From Cichorium intybus (taxonomy: Eukaryota > Streptophyta > Magnoliopsida > Asterales > Asteraceae), in NCBI GenBank assembly GCA_023525715.1, contig CM042012.1, forward strand, positions 56,540,705-56,604,704: a stretch of 64,000 nucleotides of DNA, in the 5' to 3' direction. Made by a program: the position numbers and the translations under genes. The notes below the pieces were generated by a model, which did no database searches, had not been told where the DNA came from, and saw nothing but the letters and a program-made list of their open reading frames with translations. This document shows positions 40,284 to 51,043 of this stretch, one piece after another. Positions within the stretch are counted from its first letter, which is position 1, and the number at the start of each line of letters is the position of its first letter.

Positions 40284-40479
40284 TTTTTGCACAGCAATCC
40301 CAGGCGGGTTCAAAGTTAATGGTCTCCTTGTCATCGCCGCTCAAAAAGCCGGCAAGTATCTAGTTGCAGTTTCTTCTTTCTAGTTGCAAAAAGCAGATCT
40401 TAGGGGGGAGGGAGAGAGAGAGAGATAGAGAGAGAGAGGGAGGGAGGGAGGGAGGAAGATAACCCGACAACTGATTGTA

Positions 40480-41090
40480 ACTCAAATCCAAGACCACGAG
40501 TCTGTTGAAACACAAATCGTGGAGAAATCTCGTAGGTTAAATGATTAAACAATAAGTTAAGAAGCTCCAATGCTCGTAGGGAAGAAATTCAAGTCGGAAC
40601 TCCACCTTCGAGTAAGTTTTCAGCTAAATTGAGAAAAGAAAGCGATTACACTGATGATGATAAGCAAGGTAACGTACCGGAAAATGAATTCGAGTCGAGA
40701 CTAAGATGCTCTAAAGCTTGCCGGAAGTCCGGGAGATTACCGGAGAAGTTATTGTGAGATAAACCTAAGTATTTCAATGATTTCAAGTGCAATAAACCCT
40801 CGGGGATCTCACCTCGAAAAGAATTAAACCCCATATCGAGTTTCTCAAGCTTCAATGAGAAGTTCCCAATCCAGTACGGAAGCATTTGATAGAACAAGTT
40901 GTAGCTTAAATCAAGCTGGCTTAATCTGCTCAATCTCATGAGGGTATCATGAATAACACCGTTAAACATGTTATGACTAAGATCCAAGATTTTGATATTC
41001 CAAAACGAACTAAAACAACCTGGAATCGGGCCACCGAGATTGTTGCGAGACAAATATAAGGTTTCGAGATAGAAGTGGATAGAATTCTAA
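40480..41090 (-). pseudogene. Captured leucine-rich-repeat gene fragment
   Basis: About six plant-type LRRs on the minus strand (LxxLxLSxNxLxGxIP): LETLYLSRNNLGGPIPG, KILDLSHNMFNGVI, SQLDLSYNLFYQMLP, LEKLDMGFNSFRGEIPEGL, LKYLGLSHNNFSGNLP and EHLSLDSNSFSG. The longest open part is 41053-40646. Further LRR peptides (FLNLAENLLEGGVP, ALELLNLLFNHL) continue to about 40480 in shifted frames. No signal peptide, transmembrane or kinase part is present. It lies within the long inverted repeats, so it is a captured piece of an LRR receptor-like gene. Confidence 0.8.
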
Positions 41091-41383
41091 GGCCCGGTGG
41101 TTATGCTGGATCCTTTCCGGCGATACTGTTAACGGGGAGGGAGAGGGGGAGGGGGAGGGGGTAGTGGGGTGGCATGGGTTTATTTTTCTTTTTTTAAATT
41201 GATTTAATAAATAATATATTAAAAGAAAAATGAAAAAGAAAATAGAAAGGGTATTTCAGTCTTTTTATATACCCAAGGGGTTAGTTTTGTGATTGTTTGA
41301 TGACCCACTTGGTGAAATTCGGATACTTGATCCTGATTTGGTAGATTTAGTAAACGACAGAGAGTCTTTATGTAATTTTGTCT

Positions 41384-41511
41384 AAATTAAATTATTGGTA
41401 AAACACAAGGGTGAATAATTTAGAATGGGTAAATATAGAAAATACTAAAATAGAACTTCTATTTCCTTTGTCATTGTTTACCAAATCCATAAATAAATCG
41501 TTACTATGTTG
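41384..41511. other. Spacer between the MULE-like element and a solo LTR
   Basis: AT-rich, nothing recognised beyond the two flanking target duplications. Confidence 0.5.
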
Positions 41512-42291
41512 TGTTGGATTAGGTGTCTAAGCCATGACTAATAATTAGTATTTATCTAATTAATAATAGCATAGTCCATTTGGGTTGCCCTCATAGCTGG
41601 AGGTTTGATAGAAAGTTAAGTAGAGAGAAAGATTGATTTATTATGTGATTAATAAATCAATAGAAATTAAATAAATAGTTTATTAATATATTAAAGTGAT
41701 AATATATTAATTAAAAACTATATTAATTAATTAGAAATTAATCTGGAATTAATTAGAATTAATTTGGTGATTAATTTAATTAATTGAAAGTACAGGGACT
41801 AGAATTGTAATTATTCAATAGTTGAGTAAGTGACAATTATAGCAGGTAAATAAATAAGCGAAATATATATATGGAAATATATATTTTCGATTTTAATATA
41901 TAGGAGATAATTAGGTTTGAATTATTAAGATAAATGCTTATCTTAATTTGAATTCAAAAAGGCTTATCTCTAAAAGTTTATCTGCTTATCTGCTGGAGGC
42001 TATAAATATGGAGCCCCAGAGCCTAGAAACCTGCACCATTATTACCCTAATCTCTCTGGAATTTCGTTCTCACCTCCCTAGCTCTTGGGTGTGATCTCAT
42101 TTGAGGTATGACACTTGTGTTGCTCAGCTTCCAAGAAAACCTAAAAGGTTAGTTTTTCTGTTTTTATTCTTTAGTAATTTTTATTGGCCTTTTAGGAATT
42201 AGTTATATGTTCAATTAGAAGAAAACATAGATCCTTATAGGTTGCATGTGAACTTAGGTTATTAGTTCATAGATTTGCATAACACCCTTCA
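41512..42291 (+). mobile_element. Copia-type solo LTR
   Basis: 780 bp, starts TGTTGGATTAGGTGTC and ends CCCTTCA, with TSD TGTTG on both sides (41507-41511 and 42292-42296). Same family as the LTR at 62661-63438. No interior, so the element was lost by LTR-LTR recombination. Confidence 0.92.
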
Positions 42292-42296
42292 TGTTG

Positions 42297-43165
42297 GTCG
42301 TTGGAGAACGAAAAAGTAAATGGTTCTAACTTTGTTGATTAGTATCATGCTTCGAGAATTTTACTCAAGCGCGAAAACAAGTTATATATTCTTGAGAAAC
42401 TATTTCTTTTACTACCATCTGAAAATAACCTTGTCACAAACATAAATCTTCGCTTAAAATGTAGGATAAGAAACATGAAATTGTAACGTTTATGGTTTCT
42501 AGATTGATACCTAAAATCCAGTAGAAATTTAAATTTTATGAACCATTTGGCATTATCAATGAGAAGAAGAAAATGTTTCTACAACAAGTTGAACATGATT
42601 TTTGGAACAAGTGGGAAAACCTCGAATCAAAGGCGTACCTACTAAATATGTTGAGAAAACGCTATTTCTAGGTTAAGTAAAATGCCTCTTTTGAAGGAAG
42701 AAAGCAAAAGTTTTACTATTCGACCTTAAAAATCCTACAAATGATACCGACTTTTACCGTTTTGTTAAAATATAGAGAGGGAACTAGAATAGACCTCTAT
42801 ACATTTCTTAGCTGATAAAAAGGCAAATTTGGAGGGTCCATCATGTCATGTATCTATATAACGAAACTTTATAGTTTCCTAATTCCTAAGAACTTCATTT
42901 TTCTCATGCACATTCATTTTGTATCCCAACACCGTAACAAAATAATATTTCGACAAAGATAATCAATAATTGAATATCCTTATCTTTCATACGTACTTAT
43001 TATAAGGAATGAAGACCCAATTTTGTGTGACTGCAACCAAGAGTGTCTGTCAATTTCAAATCCACCAATCTTTCCTTCATAAAAAAGAATCCTCGCAACT
43101 TCTTTACTACTAGATTTGTTACAAAAATATCACCCACCATACCCCTATTAGGTTGTAGGATCAAG
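42297..43165. other. Intergenic DNA, no gene seen
   Basis: AT-rich; no ORF, repeat or RNA structure that I can support. Confidence 0.45.
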
Positions 43166-43715
43166 CACTAGTACACAAAACTTCATTAGTCACGCCAAAA
43201 AAACATTACCGTTGATATTTAGTCACGATTTAATTTTTAGTTCAAAGTGTGAGCAATTTTCGTGTCACTTTTGATATGATTATGGCGACATTTAATTTCA
43301 GTGGCTATATCACATGAAAAACTATAGCCATAAGATATACTTGTAACCATATAATGCTTATTTTTGTAGTTGTAATCAAATATATTTACAATAACAGTGA
43401 CCATGAAATACTTATCGTCACATATTTTTATTAGACTATGTTTATTGTTTACTTGAATACACACAAAATAAATTCAATTGTGACTGTATATTACTTATTG
43501 TCACCATTTATCTATTTTATCATGACTACTGTTACTTTTAGACACACGTCTATGATTTAACTATGGCCATAAAATACTTGTAATCATGAATTTTTTATTT
43601 TATCATGACTAGAGTTCCTTTTAGACACACATCACTAATTAAACAGTGACCATAGAATACTAATCGCTATAGGTTTCACTTTTTATCATGACAATTGTTT
43701 AATTTCGGACACTAA
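43166..43715. mobile_element. Unpaired CACTA-like left end
   Basis: Starts CACTAGTACACAAAAC and is followed by AGTCACG, GTGGCTAT and GACCATA-type short repeats like those at 11976 and 35056. No right terminus or TSD found; adjoining sequence to 45697 may be its captured interior. Confidence 0.45.
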
Positions 43716-44059
43716 GGGTTTGTTGTACAGAACCCGTCAGGAGACTGAGGGGTTGTCAATTCAGCTTAGGTGTGCGGAGACTAATGTTAGTGAAAGGGAT
43801 ATGGTTGTAATTACGAAGTCAGCTGCTTTGGAGGGTATGGAGCAGGGTTTTCAATATAACAAAGGAGAGTTTGGTTGGTGTGGTTGACAAGGTGTTGGAG
43901 TGTCGAGAGTTTAGGTATGGTGTTAACAAGCTTAAGGATGTGTGTTTAACTGCTAGGGAGGCTGCATACTGGGGGCACGCAAAGGAGGATCTTAGGGCTG
44001 TGAAGCCATTAGATGAGGATGAAGAGGAGTCAACCAGTGTTGATTATGTTGTTGGGTGA
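43716..44059 (+). pseudogene. Unrecognised gene fragment, helical charged protein
   Basis: Two open stretches in shifted frames: first LLYRTRQETEGLSIQLRCAE and SERDMVVITKSAALEGMEQG, then, from 43871, LVGVVDKVLECREFRYGVNK, LKDVCLTAREAAYWGHAKED and an acidic end with a stop at 44057. The composition suggests a coiled coil, similar in feel to gag-related proteins annotated as gypsy-type in plants, but I cannot name the family. A frameshift lies near 43850. Sequence after the stop continues past the solo LTR at 44093 into 45365-45697. Confidence 0.4.
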
Positions 44060-44092
44060 GCATGGAGGGTTTTGACTTTGTCATTTGGTAGA

Positions 44093-45359
44093 TGTTGGGC
44101 CCAAGGGGGTCAGCAGGCCAGCAACAAATGCGCACCAACGAACATGACCAAGTACTTCAACAAACATTCTTCGACTATTTAGGCTAGTAGGTAATGAAAA
44201 TGATTAAGAAACAAGAAACATAAAGATTTAAAGTGGTTCACCCAACAACATGTTGAGCTACATCCACTGTGAGAAACGAGAGAATATTCATTGATAAACT
44301 TTAATGATTTACAAAAGAGAAACTATGACTACTATGACCATATATTTTTGACATATTACATTCATAGACTAGAGATGTATAAATAGCGGGATATGGAAGC
44401 TTAACCATGCAACTCTTGGGTGGGAAAGAGCAAAAGGACAAACTCATCCTTGTCACTTTATCTGAAAAAGGTGACTACACCATGCTCCCCATGTTGCCCC
44501 TGACAATAGTACTATTATTTGCGTGTTCCCAAGATTCTTCTAACCAACGATAGTTACAACACTAATACTGGATTTGACTGAAGCCATGCCTTCGGTTGCA
44601 GAACCCTTATTGGTCTTCGGTTGAGATATTCCCTTCGATTTGTAACTGTCCAACGCGTTTCTGCACCTTCTATCAAACTTCACTTCGTGAAAGGGTTAAC
44701 TATTCCTTTAAGAACTCTTCCATCTAAACTTTGCTTTGCCCAAAGAATACTGTCGTCTCACCTTCTCCTACTGATGGCATGTTCACCACTGTGACCATAG
44801 CTCAAGCTATTGATGTCGGTGTGAACATCTGTTCGCATGAGATACTGATGAAGCTTCCTTCGGGATGCAACTCCTGTTCGGACTTAGTTCTTCCTTTGTC
44901 ACATGCCTTTGTCTGGTAACAAGTCTGTCACCAACTGACTTGGGATGTCAATTTTGAATGGCTTCCTCCATGTCCTTGCTAAGGTCGTACCAACTTATCC
45001 AGATGAGGTTTGACCTTCCTCGGTCCAAGTAATTAGCAACCTTTGGTTCTCAGCACTGGACATGGATTTTGATTCGGACAAGGCAAGACAGCCTTTGTCT
45101 TGCTGATCTTCAAGCCTTCGGTTCAACCTTTTGCCGATATTTTATTGGATCGCCTCCTTCTTAGTTCTGATCTGCCATGGTTGTTCCCACTGGAGCAAAG
45201 GACTCCCACTCGACTGAAGGTCTGGAAACTTGTCTGAGATGCACTCCTTAACAACACTGGCTTCGACTCGCCTCTGTTTTCTAGTTGCTTCAGACAATTG
45301 TTCCTCTTCGGTCCTTGGGTCTTTCTCCAGTTCAGATTAGGCTCCACACTATCCCAACA
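44093..45359. mobile_element. Solo LTR, 1267 bp
   Basis: Ends are TGTTGGG and CCCAACA; TSD GTAGA on both sides (44088-44092 and 45360-45364). No coding, PBS or purine tract, so a solo LTR. Family not recognised and orientation not determined. Confidence 0.88.
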
Positions 45360-45364
45360 GTAGA

Positions 45365-45697
45365 TAGCCTAAGACTTCGGCTTACTTAATCTTGGACAGT
45401 TAGGCTAAGAGCAGGAGTTACATAGCCTCTATAAAGGAGGGGTTGGGGCCATAGCCTCACAACTTTTGGCATTATTGGGTTAGGACGAGGAGCCGCGTAA
45501 CCTCGATATCAGGCAGGTTTGGGTATTGATCCTCGTAATCCCGTAGAGGTTAAGGCTAGGAGCCTTAGAACTTCTGTTATGATTTCAGGCCGTGGGCCTT
45601 ATCATTCTTTGAACTCTGACCATTTATGGTCCTCATTGTAACGACTAAGTCTAGGAAATGGTTGGTGTAAAGAATGAGCTCAAAAAGTAAAGTAATT
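45365..45697. other. 3' flank of the gene fragment
   Basis: Continues the sequence before 44088. Contains several GGCC/TTAGGCTA-rich segments and no ORF. Looks like a retroelement-type 3' UTR. Confidence 0.4.
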
Positions 45698-45970
45698 ACA
45701 CAATGTAATTGGTAAATAAAACGTATGCATGGTTTGTATTGATATTGATAGGTTGAATGATTAGTCCATCCTTAGTTACAAAAGTTTTCTTAGAAAAACA
45801 AAGCGTAAAACAAGTAAATAATAGACTTTGAAAAAACAAATAAAAGGTTTTTAATGTTGCTTGGCGCCAATGACGTGATGTTGGATCTTCTAGCAATACT
45901 GGTGTTGCTCCGTAAGCGTGACTATAGTTGGCTGGAAGATTTGCAACAATCGAGAATAAAGCTCGTCAGC
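45698..45970. repeat. Dispersed repeat, copy B, left part
   Basis: Collinear with 36684-37500 of copy A without the MITE. Interrupted at 45971 by the Athila element; resumes at 61093. Confidence 0.75.
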
Positions 45971-46954
45971 TGACAACACCTAATAATATCAAGTATTTTA
46001 GTCGTTGTTGAGCCCTATTCTTAGTAAATTTATATCATATATACTATGATATTCTCACGTTTTATGTCAGTGCTTGTTTGGAAAGAAATAATGTAAACAT
46101 GGGCCAAACGCGTACAAAAAGGAAGAAGTTTGAGGATAAAGACAAAAACAATCGAATTCGCACACGCGCCACGGATATGTGCAAGGGTGCGACGCACTGA
46201 GTCAGCAATGATGCGGTGTAGAAGATTCAAATGCCGCAAAAACGGGGATAAACCCACACGCGCGACGCGGAATGGAGAATGGTGCGACGCGGTCTTTTAT
46301 TTTTCAAAACTATAAATAGAGGGTTCTAGGTCAAAATCGGCAGCAAAGACCTGGCATAGGAACGACCCCGAAGGCTTCTTTGACTCAAAATTTCAGTTTT
46401 CAGTCGACCAAAATTGGTATTTATGTTTCTCTTTTCATTTTCAAAGTAGTTTAGTAATTTTTGGTAGTTTTGGCTAGGGTCAGTGGGTGTGACAACCATT
46501 GGCAGTAGTTCTTAGTTCTGGAAATTTATGTTTTCTGTTTGGAACAATTGTGGATCTGAGTTTTTAATAGTTAATCATTCGGTTATTGTTATTTACTCTT
46601 TTTATGGTTTTTATGCTTTTGGATGCATTTGGATGTTTGAATGTGTGATTGTGTTGATTTGATCTTGATTACTTCTGAGTTATATTTCTGATTTCAGTAA
46701 GTGATTAGGGTTAAGCATTGGTTTTGATCTTAGTTTAGTTGATCCTTGGTTTGGATTTGTTGGATTTTGTGATTTTGATATTGTTTTGGTAAAAATTAGA
46801 AACTAGTTCCTCTGGTTGTAGAAGTGGCACTACAACTGGTAATCTGTTGCCTACCTTGACCGCCAAACACTTGTGGATCGACCCTGACTACCACTATACT
46901 AGTGTGAGTGAGGTATTTTACTATTTTTGACCGCACGACGACCTAGGCGTGTCA
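45971..46954 (+). repeat. 5' LTR of the Athila element
   Basis: 984 bp, starts TGACAACACC and ends GGCGTGTCA. Confidence 0.95.
46311..46318 (+). promoter_or_regulatory. TATA box in the Athila LTR
   Basis: TATAAATA followed by GAGGG, preserved also in the 3' LTR near 56090. Likely core promoter of the element. Confidence 0.65.
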
Positions 46955-46959
46955 AATTT

Positions 46960-46977
46960 TGGCGCTGTTGCCGGGGA
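46960..46977 (+). other. Primer-binding site, tRNA-Asp type
   Basis: TGGCGCTGTTGCCGGGGA five bases after the 5' LTR. One mismatch from the tRNA-Asp complement used by Athila-type elements. Confidence 0.88.
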
Positions 46978-47869
46978 GTTGTGAGCTTGAGAGTAGGCGA
47001 TTTGTAGGAACTTTAGTTTCTGATTTTTGGTTTTAGTATTGAGATTTTGGATTGATTAGTATTTTGCTTTTGGATTTTTACAGGCGTGTTGCATTAGTGC
47101 ATGCGTACCCGTCGGGGTAAGCAGTTATTCCCTTTGCATTTTGACTCAAAGATTGAACGAACCACGCGTAAGAACCGTGCACGTAGCCGTTTAGATACAA
47201 TGAGTTTTAGTCATGTTAGTAGTAGCTTAGAGGATGTTACCCAGGATCCTTTGGGGGAGGTAACAGGGGGATACCATTTATTCCCCCAGTTTCAAAATTT
47301 CACATTGGGAGCACGAGTGCTACTGGTGGTGCGGTTTCAGCCCCCGCATCAATAGCATCATGCACTCCGCCTTCAGTTCCACCATTTCCACCACAATCTA
47401 CAAACCCTTTTTCATCTGCTATGTCTTGGGGAGCGCCGACCCGTGATGGCACCCCAGTTTTTAAGCAGCAAACCACCAATTCCCAACCACAACAATCACA
47501 ACCATTACAACCACCATACCAACCCACCACCTTTAAACCACAATCAACCTTCCAAACATTACCACAACCAACCCAGTATGTACAACCACAGCAACCTCTT
47601 CAGCAGCAGTATCACAATCAGGAAGCCGAGCAGAGGTTTGAGGACGAGGAAGAAGGATGGGTTCCACAAGCACCACAACAACCATGGAACCGAGGTCGGG
47701 GACCTCCACGAAGAGCACCACCACAACAACAACTGTAAGGTCAACAAGGGTACAATGATCATCACTTTTACGGTAACCCTGCTCAACCTTTATACTTTGC
47801 ACAACCGAGAGGGCAGTCGGTTGCATCACACTTCCAACTGCGGGAGTATGATGACTCATCACCCATTTT
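46978..47869 (+). other. Athila leader and start of gag
   Basis: An ATG at 47101 opens a basic stretch (MRTRRGKQLFPLHFDSKIE) followed by a Pro/Gln-rich low-complexity region (47421-47738), with frame changes. This is the N-terminal, poorly conserved side of gag. Mirror frames on the minus strand are shadows of the repeats. Confidence 0.55.
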
Positions 47870-48854
47870 TATTCCAGATAATGTAGATGCTCAAGTAGAA
47901 ATTAGACCACAGCTTTTAGAAATATTTCCTGAATTTAGGGGTTATAAACAGGATGGCCCATACAATCATTTGTATGAGTTTATAGCGATAGCAAATGCCA
48001 ATACCCCTAGGAACACAAATAAGAATATTTTTAGGTTAAGGATGTTCCCGTTTACTTTGAAAGACAAGGCCAAGTATTGGTTCACGTCTCTTCCGTCAAA
48101 TAGCATCACTACATGGGATCAGCTTAAAGCTAAATTCTTGTAAGAGTTCTACCCGGCAAGTAAGACGACAGAAATTAGGAGGGCTATCTAGAATTTTCAA
48201 CATAAGCCTGGAGAGGCATTTCACGAAGCTTGGGATCTTCTGAAGGAGTTAATGAGGTCGTGTCCTCATCACGATATTCCAAAGTGGCAATTGGTTAAAG
48301 TATTCTTCGAAGGAGTGAGCGAGATGAATCAGGCAATGATCAATGCATCTTCTAGTGGTATGATCATGATGCAAGACCCTGATGAGGCTTGGCAGTTTCT
48401 GGAGCAGCTAAGCAACGAATTTAAAGTAAATTTCTCTACTAGAAAGACAGTAGGCACAGCTGCAGCAGTAGGAGCTGATGCGGATTGGAGAAAGGATGTT
48501 AAGGAGATAAGTGAGCTTAACAAAAAGTTTGATAGGCTGATATCCACTTTGCAGAACGGACCTCAGACTCAGCAACAAGGAAGCCAAGGAGGACAAAGGA
48601 CACAAGAGGCAAATCAGGTCTATGGTCAGGGTCAAGGTCAATATAATAATGGACGACCTTACAGACCATACAACCAGGATCAGCAAAACTTCAACAATCA
48701 AAGGCAGAACAATTATCAAGGACAATCATCTAATCAGCCCAGGCAATATCAACCGGCAACTAATAATGGCAATGCAAGCGGGGCGGCAACAAAAACAACA
48801 ACAGGGGACCAAACAACACTAGCAACAACCATTCCACAGGAACCCACGAAGATT
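47870..48854 (+). pseudogene. Athila gag (Retrotrans_gag domain), two stop codons
   Basis: One frame reads a typical plant Gypsy capsid: QLLEIFPEFRGYKQDGPYNH, YEFIAIANANTPRNTNK, RLRMFPFTLKDKAKYWFTSL, ITTWDQLKAKFL, PGEAFHEAWDLLKELMRSCP and HHDIPKWQLVKVFFEGV. In-frame stops are TAA at 48141-48143 and TAG at 48189-48191. The C-terminal part (48252-48854) is open and ends in a Gln/Asn-rich tail. The frame then shifts near 48855, where EDLTAKMYEMFNTMQQQ and MERQIAQMAEDQRKS continue in another frame. Confidence 0.85.
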
Positions 48855-48971
48855 TGACTGCAAAAATGTACGAGATGTTCAACACCATGCAGCAGCAGTC
48901 TCAAGCTAACGCCAAAGCCATAGCCAACATGGAGAGGCAGATCGCTCAGATGGCTGAGGATCAAAGAAAGA

Positions 48972-50129
48972 GTGATAATGATAAAATTGCCTAGTACTGT
49001 AGAGGTTAACCCGACCCATACTCAGCGGGCGGGAAAGGAACATATTAATGCCGTTGAGGCTGAATGGAGGAAGGTAACTGTAGAATATTTGCTTGGATAT
49101 GAAAGTGAAGATGAGAGTCAGAATGAGGAAATTAAGGTTGAAAGTGAAAAGAAGGAAGAGGAGGTTAAGAAAGAAGCTAAGATTGAGAATGAGGATAAAA
49201 AAGAGGAAGAGATTCAGGTTGAGAAGGATCCTCAACCAGAAGAGGACAAGGATGTCCAAAAGGAGGATCAGCCGATGGTGGCTGGAATTAAACAGAGGAA
49301 GAAGGATAAGAAGGAGAAGAAGAGGCAGGAGGTGCCAAATAAGTCAGCTGGGCTCTCAATCAACCAACCTCTGTGGGACGAATTAAAGAATGCGCCTGAA
49401 GATACTAAGATTCTTCAGGAAATGTGCAAAACTAACAAGGAAAGTAAGACACATACACCTGAAACGGTGAGGTTAACGGTGAAAGCTAGTAAGGCACTGC
49501 TGGGTATATTGCCCAAGAAAGAGAAGGACCCCGGTTCACCGTCAATTACTGTCACGGTAGGGGATGTAGTCATTCGGAATACTTTACTGGATCTAGGAGC
49601 AAGTGTTAATGTATTGCCAAGGTACTTGTACGAAAAATATAAAAATGAGGAATTGGAGCCTGCTAAGACAGTGTTACAGCTGGCTGACCAGTCAACCAAG
49701 GTTTCCCAGGGCAAATTGACTAATGTGATAATTAAGGTAGGTGATTTCTTCTATCCTGTCTACTTCTTGGTAATGGAATACGAAAGCTTAGAGGATGCAC
49801 CTGCATTAATTCTCGGACGTCCGTTTTTAGCCACAGCTGGGGCTGGCATGGACTGTAAGACAGGAGACTTGGATATCTCCTTTGGAACAAGAAAGCGTAG
49901 ACTCAACATGTTCGGATCCCCGATGTCATTACCATCGGAATATAATGATAGGTACCCACGTGACAATCCTCTTATGGCACCAGGAATGAAGGATAAAGGA
50001 AAACAATGGACAAGAATAAGCGAAGGTGCAAAAGAAGAAATTCTATGGGAGGCAAAGCAGCACCCTATGTCAACTATCGACAAGGTGCAGCTGTTGGATA
50101 TGATGGAATTAATGGAGTTAAAGCATTAA
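48972..50129 (+). CDS. Athila gag C-terminus and aspartic protease
   Basis: 385 open codons. Residues 1-40 carry the gag/protease linker (VEVNPTHTQRAGKEHINAVE); 45-130 are a highly charged Glu/Lys region; the retropepsin-like domain follows, with LLDLGASVNVLP (Asp207), QLADQSTKVSQGKL and ALILGRPFLATAGAGMD. The DLGAS form of the active site is usual for Athila-type elements. The ORF stops at 50129 without leading into reverse transcriptase; a further acidic 58-codon stretch ending PQEDWEE follows in frame to 50312. The start codon is arbitrary because the upstream gag frame is broken. Confidence 0.75.
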   Translation: MIMIKLPSTVEVNPTHTQRAGKEHINAVEAEWRKVTVEYLLGYESEDESQNEEIKVESEKKEEEVKKEAKIENEDKKEEEIQVEKDPQPEEDKDVQKEDQPMVAGIKQRKKDKKEKKRQEVPNKSAGLSINQPLWDELKNAPEDTKILQEMCKTNKESKTHTPETVRLTVKASKALLGILPKKEKDPGSPSITVTVGDVVIRNTLLDLGASVNVLPRYLYEKYKNEELEPAKTVLQLADQSTKVSQGKLTNVIIKVGDFFYPVYFLVMEYESLEDAPALILGRPFLATAGAGMDCKTGDLDISFGTRKRRLNMFGSPMSLPSEYNDRYPRDNPLMAPGMKDKGKQWTRISEGAKEEILWEAKQHPMSTIDKVQLLDMMELMELKH

Positions 50130-50312
50130 CAATATGAAAAGGATGCACGGTGTAGGGAAGCCAAAGTTTTCCAGCTCCTGGATGCTCAACAGCAGTGGAT
50201 CAGCCAGGTTAGCGATAGGATGACGCAGCTGACATCACTACTCACGGCGATAGTCCACAATATGGCACCAGAAATGAAGAGAAGGATGCCCCAAGAAGAC
50301 TGGGAGGAATAA

Positions 50313-51043
50313 GTACCGCCCGTCTGGCTGAAGACGTTAAACTTAGCGCTTGTTGGGAGACAACGCATCTGTTATAGGTTAGGTATTGTATTTTAAGAGT
50401 AATTAGGAAATTATCATCATCATCATCATCATCACAGGTACAATTGGTCTGAGGCAAGTGTTGGGTCACACGAGGGAATTTGGAAGTTTTGAAGACCGCG
50501 ACACGGTACGGAGTTTGGCACACCGCGGGATCGTAATGCAACCCGATGCGCAGGGGTTGGATTGGAGACACGCGCGCCGCGGCTATACCCTTGCCCGCGA
50601 CACTGGATTTGATCTGACAGTTCCTTCGCTATAAGGTAACGATTTTTGACTCATTGTGACCACGCCGCGCTCCAAAGCATCGATTGATCAGAAAATTTTC
50701 TTGTTTCTTTTTCGTGTATTTCATTCCTACAATCAAGGTACATTGTTCTAACTTATTTCTACTGAGTATTACTAGCATTTAGGCCTAGAAATTGGTTGAT
50801 TTCTCCAAATTTGAAAAAACTTAGAAATCAGCAATGCTAGCTTGTAGGGTGTTTATTTTGCCAAATAATGACCCTAGATGAGTTAATCGGTGCCTAGGCT
50901 GCCTTGTAGTAGTATTAGTTTGAGTTTTAACAGGTTAAATCGCGATTTTGGGTTTGGAACTCGAACCAGACGCTCGCCGCGCCACGCCCTGCTCGTTGGG
51001 GGATTTTGCAAAAAATTTTCTGTTATGTGGTTAAATTGTGTAG
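50313..51043 (+). other. Non-coding stretch between protease and ATHILA ORF
   Basis: Where RT, RNase H and integrase (about 3 kb) would be expected there are only 730 bases with an (ATC)n tract at 50412-50434 and no RT motif. A deletion or a non-autonomous family layout explains this. Confidence 0.65.

Larger units (their letters stand above)
39954..41383. mobile_element. Pack-MULE-like element with long inverted ends
   Basis: 1430 bp. The ends are long inverted repeats: AGACAAACTTACATAAAC at 39954 answers the inverse at 41383, with collinear similarity for about 150 bp and patchily to about 240 bp, including the CCCACCCCC / GGGGGAGGG tracts. Flanked by AAATTAA on both sides (39947-39953 and 41384-41390), though in AT-rich DNA. 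The interior holds an LRR gene fragment and a (CT)n tract, no transposase. Mutator-like gene capture is the best fit; the usual 9 bp TSD is not cleanly resolved. Confidence 0.7.

Noticed and set aside
47443..47862. His/Asn-rich and Val-rich ORFs overlapping the Athila gag N-terminus
   Set aside because: Shadow frames of a CAA/CCA-rich low-complexity segment.
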